A DNA stretch of 64,000 nucleotides from Streptomyces subrutilus (GTDB lineage Bacteria > Actinomycetota > Actinomycetes > Streptomycetales > Streptomycetaceae): positions 1,612,001-1,676,000 of the forward strand of contig NZ_CP023701.1 of NCBI RefSeq assembly GCF_008704535.1, read 5' to 3'. Below are positions 61,377-64,000 of the stretch, one piece after another; positions within the stretch are counted from its first letter, which is position 1, and each line of letters opens with the position of its first letter. The position numbers and the translations under genes were made by a program. The notes under the pieces were generated by a model that searched no databases, had not been told where the DNA came from, and saw only the letters and a program-made list of their open reading frames with translations.

Positions 61377-61886
61377 TCACGCTCCTTCTTCTACGAGGCG
61401 GGTCAGGCGGATCTTGTTGATCTTGACGAGCTCGCCGCGGGCGGTCTCCCGCTCCTGCTCCGGCGAGTTCTCGATCCGGACCTTCACCGCGTCCCGCATG
61501 AACGCACCGGTCGCACCGGTGGCACAGATGAGGAAGACGTGGCCGAACTTCTCCTGGTAGGCCAGGTTCAGTTCGAGGAGCTCGTTCTTGAGCTCCTCCG
61601 AGGCACCGGCCATGCCGCGCTGCTCGCGGGCGGACGTCGGGTCTCCGGGCTTCGGCCGGCCGATCGGCGCGTGGCCGCTCATCGCTTCGGCCAGGTCCTC
61701 CGCGGTGAGCTCCGCCATGGCGGACTCGTTGGCCGAGAACAGGGCGTCGGTGGTGGCGAAGGGGCGCTGGGCGAGGAGCTTGCCGCCCCAGGCCGAACTG
61801 GCGCAAACCTCGTGCAGTTCGGCCGTGGCCGCGCCGTCGTCCAGCGCGTTGAACCGGGTGAGACCCGGGGTCGGACTCGAAGTCAC
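61377..61886 (-). CDS. uraD: OHCU decarboxylase
   Basis: This 169-residue protein decarboxylates 2-oxo-4-hydroxy-4-carboxy-5-ureidoimidazoline to S-allantoin. The catalytic histidine lies in MSGHAPIGRPK; RFNALDDGAATAELHEVCASSAWGGKLLAQRPF and YQEKFGHVFLICATG are also typical. The GTG at 61886 is chosen because GGAGGCC precedes it; an upstream ATG would read through the operator region. It is the first gene of the urate operon. A 17-mer palindrome lies 67 bp upstream. Confidence 0.94.
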   Translation of the reverse strand: MTSSPTPGLTRFNALDDGAATAELHEVCASSAWGGKLLAQRPFATTDALFSANESAMAELTAEDLAEAMSGHAPIGRPKPGDPTSAREQRGMAGASEELKNELLELNLAYQEKFGHVFLICATGATGAFMRDAVKVRIENSPEQERETARGELVKINKIRLTRLVEEGA

Positions 61887-62039
61887 GGTAGGCCTCCGTG
61901 GCCTGTTGTTGCTTGACGGGCTGCGCATAGCTAACGCCTTCGACAACACGGCGTCAACACTTTGTTGAAACTTCGCGTACACAAAAGCCGCCGCCCGGAT
62001 GAATAGGGCGGCGGCTCGTCACCGTGTGTCAGGCGGCGT
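61887..62039. promoter_or_regulatory. uraD promoter region with a 17-mer palindrome
   Basis: GTCAACACTTTGTTGAA (61953-61969) reads TTCAACAAAGTGTTGAC on the other strand and is the same TTCAAY-N5-GTTGAY class as 46626-46642. CGACAACACGGCGTCAAC just to the left supplies extra CAAC half-sites. No 15-mer site was seen here. Confidence 0.65.
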
Positions 62040-62423
62040 TCACTGGCGGCTGTTCTTGTTGGGGTTTTCCCTGTTCAAGTAGTTGTAGACCGTGAAGCGG
62101 CTTACGCCCAGGGCCCCCGCGACCGTCTCCACACCGTGCCGCACGGAGAAGGCGCCCCGCGCCTCCAGCACCCGTACGACGTCCTGCTTCGCCTTCCGGT
62201 CCAGCTCCGACAACGGTACGCCGTGCCGGCGCTGGAGGGCGGCCAGGATGTGGTCCAGCGAGTCGGAGAGCTGGGGCAGGCGCACGGCCAACAGATCCTC
62301 CCCCTCCCAGGCGAGCACGACGTCGTCGGCCTGGGCCAGGGACGGCTCGATCAGCTCGCCGCCCATCGCGTCCACCAGCGGCTTGACGGCGGCGACGAAG
62401 GGATGGTCGCGGGGCTCGGTCAC
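62040..62423 (-). CDS. Small helix-turn-helix regulator
   Basis: This 127-residue protein ends in a Fis-like helix-turn-helix (FSVRHGVETVAGALGVSRFTVYNYLNREN) with an N-terminal domain (SLDHILAALQRRHGVPLSELDRKAKQDVVRVLEARG) related to the PAS-like DNA-binding proteins of the YheO/HTH_22 group. It lies immediately upstream of the urate operon, transcribed in the same direction, and its GTG overlaps the stop of a small gene (GTGA). It may be a pathway-specific regulator for urate catabolism in addition to AllR. Confidence 0.85.
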   Translation of the reverse strand: MTEPRDHPFVAAVKPLVDAMGGELIEPSLAQADDVVLAWEGEDLLAVRLPQLSDSLDHILAALQRRHGVPLSELDRKAKQDVVRVLEARGAFSVRHGVETVAGALGVSRFTVYNYLNRENPNKNSRQ

Positions 62424-62671
62424 TGCGCGCCCTCCCCGATGACGTTGACCTGGAGCGAGACGCGCGTGGCCCCGGCCTCCAGCGAGCCGCGCAGCAGCGC
62501 GGCCACCGCGTCGAGGACCTCGCGGGCCTCGCCCTCGGCGGTGTTGCCGAAGGGGCCGACGTCCACCGCGTCCAGCTCGGCCCGCTGGATGACCTCGCGC
62601 GCGGCCACGGCGTGGGCGGGGGCCTCTTCGAGGTCGAAGGGCTCGGTCGTGAACTCCACTCTCAATCGCAC
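62420..62671 (-). CDS. Small conserved-looking protein of unknown function
   Basis: This 83-residue protein (RVEFTTEPFDLEEAPAHAVAAREVI ... GATRVSLQVNVIGEGAQ) resembles small thiamine-binding-type ferredoxin-like domains (MTH1187/YkoF), with beta strands at both ends and two helices, but the match is only by appearance. It is translationally coupled to the helix-turn-helix gene and divergent from hyi, so it may supply a sensory or accessory function to that regulator. Confidence 0.7.
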   Translation of the reverse strand: MRLRVEFTTEPFDLEEAPAHAVAAREVIQRAELDAVDVGPFGNTAEGEAREVLDAVAALLRGSLEAGATRVSLQVNVIGEGAQ

Positions 62672-62715
62672 GCGGTCAAGCTACCCCGCGGTCGGGATTT
62701 TCCGTGAGCCCGCAC

Positions 62716-62780
62716 TTGACATCCACGGGGAGGCGCATGCAGTCTTCCATCAAGCAGAAACTAACTTCCGCAATACGGAA
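62716..62780 (+). promoter_or_regulatory. hyi promoter with TTCC-type operators
   Basis: TTGACA (62716-62721) is a consensus -35 element; a -10 element would fall around 62739-62745. Directly downstream lie TTCCATCAAGCAGAA (62745-62759, imperfect) and TTCCGCAATACGGAA (62766-62780, perfect 15-mer class). Binding there would block transcription of hyi. Confidence 0.65.
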
Positions 62781-62796
62781 GGAGCGCACACCCCTC

Positions 62797-63630
62797 ATGG
62801 GATACACGGACCAGCGCTTCGATGTGAACCTTTCGATCCTCTTCACGGAACTCCCGCTCCTGGAGCGTCCCGCGGCTGCCGCCGCGGCCGGCTTCACGGC
62901 GGTCGAGCTGTGGTGGCCCTGGATCGAGACCCCCACCCCCGCCCAGGCGGAGCTCGACGCCCTCAAGAAGGCTCTTGAGGACGCCGGCACCCAGCTGGTG
63001 GGGCTGAACTTCTACGCCGGACAGCTGCCGGGCCCCGACCGCGGTGCGGTATCGGTTCCCGGCGCGGAGTCGGACCGCTTCAACGCCAACATCAACGTGG
63101 CCGCCGACTTCGCGGCCTCGGTCGGCTGCAAGGCGCTGAACGCCCTCTACGGCAACCGCGTCGAAGGCGTGGACCCCGCCGCCCAGGACGAGCTCGCCCT
63201 GGAGAACCTGGTCGTGGCCGCCCGCGCCGCGGACCGCGTCGGCGCGATCCTCCTGATCGAGACCCTCAACAAGCCCGAGTCGCCGCTCTACCCCCTGGTG
63301 AGCGCCCCGGCCGGCATCGACGTGGTGGACAAGGTGAACGAGGCCACCGGCCTCGGCAACGCCAAGTTCCTGCTCGACCTGTACCACCTGGCGATGAACG
63401 ATGAGGACCTCTCCGAGGTCATCGAAAAGTACGCCGCCAAGACCGGGCACGTCCAGATCGCGGACAAGCCGGGACGCGGTGCCCCCGGCACCGGCGAGCT
63501 GCCGCTCGAAGAGCTGCTCGACCAGCTGAAGAAGGCCGGATACGAGGGCTGGGTGGGCCTGGAGTACAAGGCCGCCGACGCCGCCGCCTCCTTCGCGTGG
63601 CTGCCGGCCGAGGCCCGCGCCGCGCGCTAG
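62797..63630 (+). CDS. hyi: Hydroxypyruvate isomerase
   Basis: This 277-residue TIM-barrel enzyme of the Hyi/EboC family interconverts hydroxypyruvate and tartronate semialdehyde in the glycerate pathway from glyoxylate. It has FDVNLSILFTELPLLERPAAAAAAGFTAVELWWPW, ILLIETLNKPESPLYPL with a metal Glu, FLLDLYHLAMNDEDL, HVQIADKPGRGAPGTGEL and WVGLEYKA, the metal-ligand order of this family. AAGGAG is 13 bases from the ATG at 62797. It precedes a tartronate semialdehyde reductase gene by 74 bp. Confidence 0.94.
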   Translation: MGYTDQRFDVNLSILFTELPLLERPAAAAAAGFTAVELWWPWIETPTPAQAELDALKKALEDAGTQLVGLNFYAGQLPGPDRGAVSVPGAESDRFNANINVAADFAASVGCKALNALYGNRVEGVDPAAQDELALENLVVAARAADRVGAILLIETLNKPESPLYPLVSAPAGIDVVDKVNEATGLGNAKFLLDLYHLAMNDEDLSEVIEKYAAKTGHVQIADKPGRGAPGTGELPLEELLDQLKKAGYEGWVGLEYKAADAAASFAWLPAEARAAR

Positions 63631-63704
63631 CGGGCCCCGTCCGGACGATCCGCCGGACACGTCGTGAACTTTTCGTACGAAGCATTAAGAGAAGGACCCT
63701 CATC

Positions 63705-64000
63705 ATGAGCAACCTCCCCAAGATCGCCTGGATCGGTCTCGGAATCATGGGCTCGCCCATGGCCGAGAACCTCCTGAAGGCCGGCTACCAGGTCACCGGC
63801 TTCACGCTGGAGCAGGACAAGCTCGACCGGCTGGCCGCCGCCGGCGGCGCCGCCGCGGGCTCGATCGCCGAGGCCGTCGAGGACGCCGACGTCGTCATCA
63901 CGATGGTGCCCGCCTCCCCGCAGGTCGAGGCCATCGCGTACGGCGAGAACGGCATCCTGGAGAACGCGAAGTCCGGCGCGCTGATCGTCGACATGTCGTC
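63705..64000 (+). CDS. glxR: 2-hydroxy-3-oxopropionate (tartronate semialdehyde) reductase, N-terminal part
   Basis: The visible 98 codons encode the NAD-binding half of a beta-hydroxyacid dehydrogenase: KIAWIGLGIMGSPMAENLLKAGY with GxGxMG, then TGFTLEQDKLDRLAAAGG and DADVVITMVPASPQVEAIAYG. Position after hyi identifies it as the enzyme reducing tartronate semialdehyde to glycerate. GAAGGA precedes the ATG. The gene continues beyond the right edge, so the catalytic lysine and C-terminal domain are not visible. Glyoxylate carboligase may follow. Confidence 0.9.
   Translation, partial: MSNLPKIAWIGLGIMGSPMAENLLKAGYQVTGFTLEQDKLDRLAAAGGAAAGSIAEAVEDADVVITMVPASPQVEAIAYGENGILENAKSGALIVDMS

Overview
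The window looks like a stretch of Streptomyces (or a very close relative) chromosome. It is extremely GC-rich by eye, has strong G/C bias at third codon positions, many GTG and TTG starts, dense 4-base stop/start overlaps, and typical actinobacterial families (F420-dependent enzymes, an XRE plus MAB_1171c-type pair, a large MocR regulator, duplicated EamA exporters). No rRNA, tRNA, insertion sequence, prophage or CRISPR array was seen. The content reads as accessory metabolism of a linear chromosome rather than a mobile island.

Layout. 1-4.9 kb: an Lrp/AsnC regulator divergent from an EamA exporter and a truncated class I aminotransferase, then a macro-domain protein with an FAD oxidoreductase, and an inositol-monophosphatase-family enzyme. 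5-9.6 kb: a four-gene operon for the lower part of reductive pyrimidine (or hydantoin) catabolism: beta-ureidopropionase-like nitrilase, class III aminotransferase, dihydropyrimidinase and an F420-type LLM oxidoreductase. 9.8-18.6 kb: a large Ala/Pro-rich protein of unknown function, an F420 PPOX protein, an MHS transporter, an XRE regulator divergent from a type I methionine aminopeptidase, gamma-glutamyltransferase, an unknown membrane-anchored protein and a cytochrome P450.

18.6-25.7 kb is a cell-envelope module: femX-like gene, murJ, response regulator, sensor kinase and lipoprotein in one tight operon, facing a divergent L,D-transpeptidase lipoprotein. 25.8-34.6 kb holds a TetR/NTF2-like pair, a secreted alpha/beta hydrolase behind an array of GTTAC half-sites, a glutamate-type polar amino acid ABC transporter, and an XRE/MAB_1171c-like pair. 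34.6-43.8 kb holds exonuclease III, an MBL hydrolase, a ROK kinase next to a ribose/xylose-type ABC transporter, a Gfo/Idh dehydrogenase, a second EamA exporter and a DHFR-like protein.

44-64 kb is a purine-to-glyoxylate catabolic region: allantoicase, allantoinase, an IclR (AllR-like) regulator, an FtsX-type ABC system with a NarL two-component pair, a MocR regulator, a MobA-like nucleotidyltransferase, malate synthase, an NCS2 xanthine/urate permease, 8-oxoguanine deaminase, and the uricase, 5-hydroxyisourate hydrolase and OHCU decarboxylase operon. It ends with a small HTH regulator, hydroxypyruvate isomerase and the start of tartronate semialdehyde reductase. Together these take urate to allantoin, allantoate, ureidoglycolate and glyoxylate, which is then drawn off by malate synthase or by the glycerate branch. 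Xanthine dehydrogenase, ureidoglycolate lyase and glyoxylate carboligase are not in the window.

The most interesting signal I found is non-coding. Two recurrent palindromes, TTCCR-N5-YGGAA and TTCAAY-N5-GTTGAY, lie in the promoters of this catabolic region: allantoinase has both, malate synthase has both, the uricase operon has only the second, and hydroxypyruvate isomerase and the permease have only the first. This suggests two overlapping regulatory inputs.
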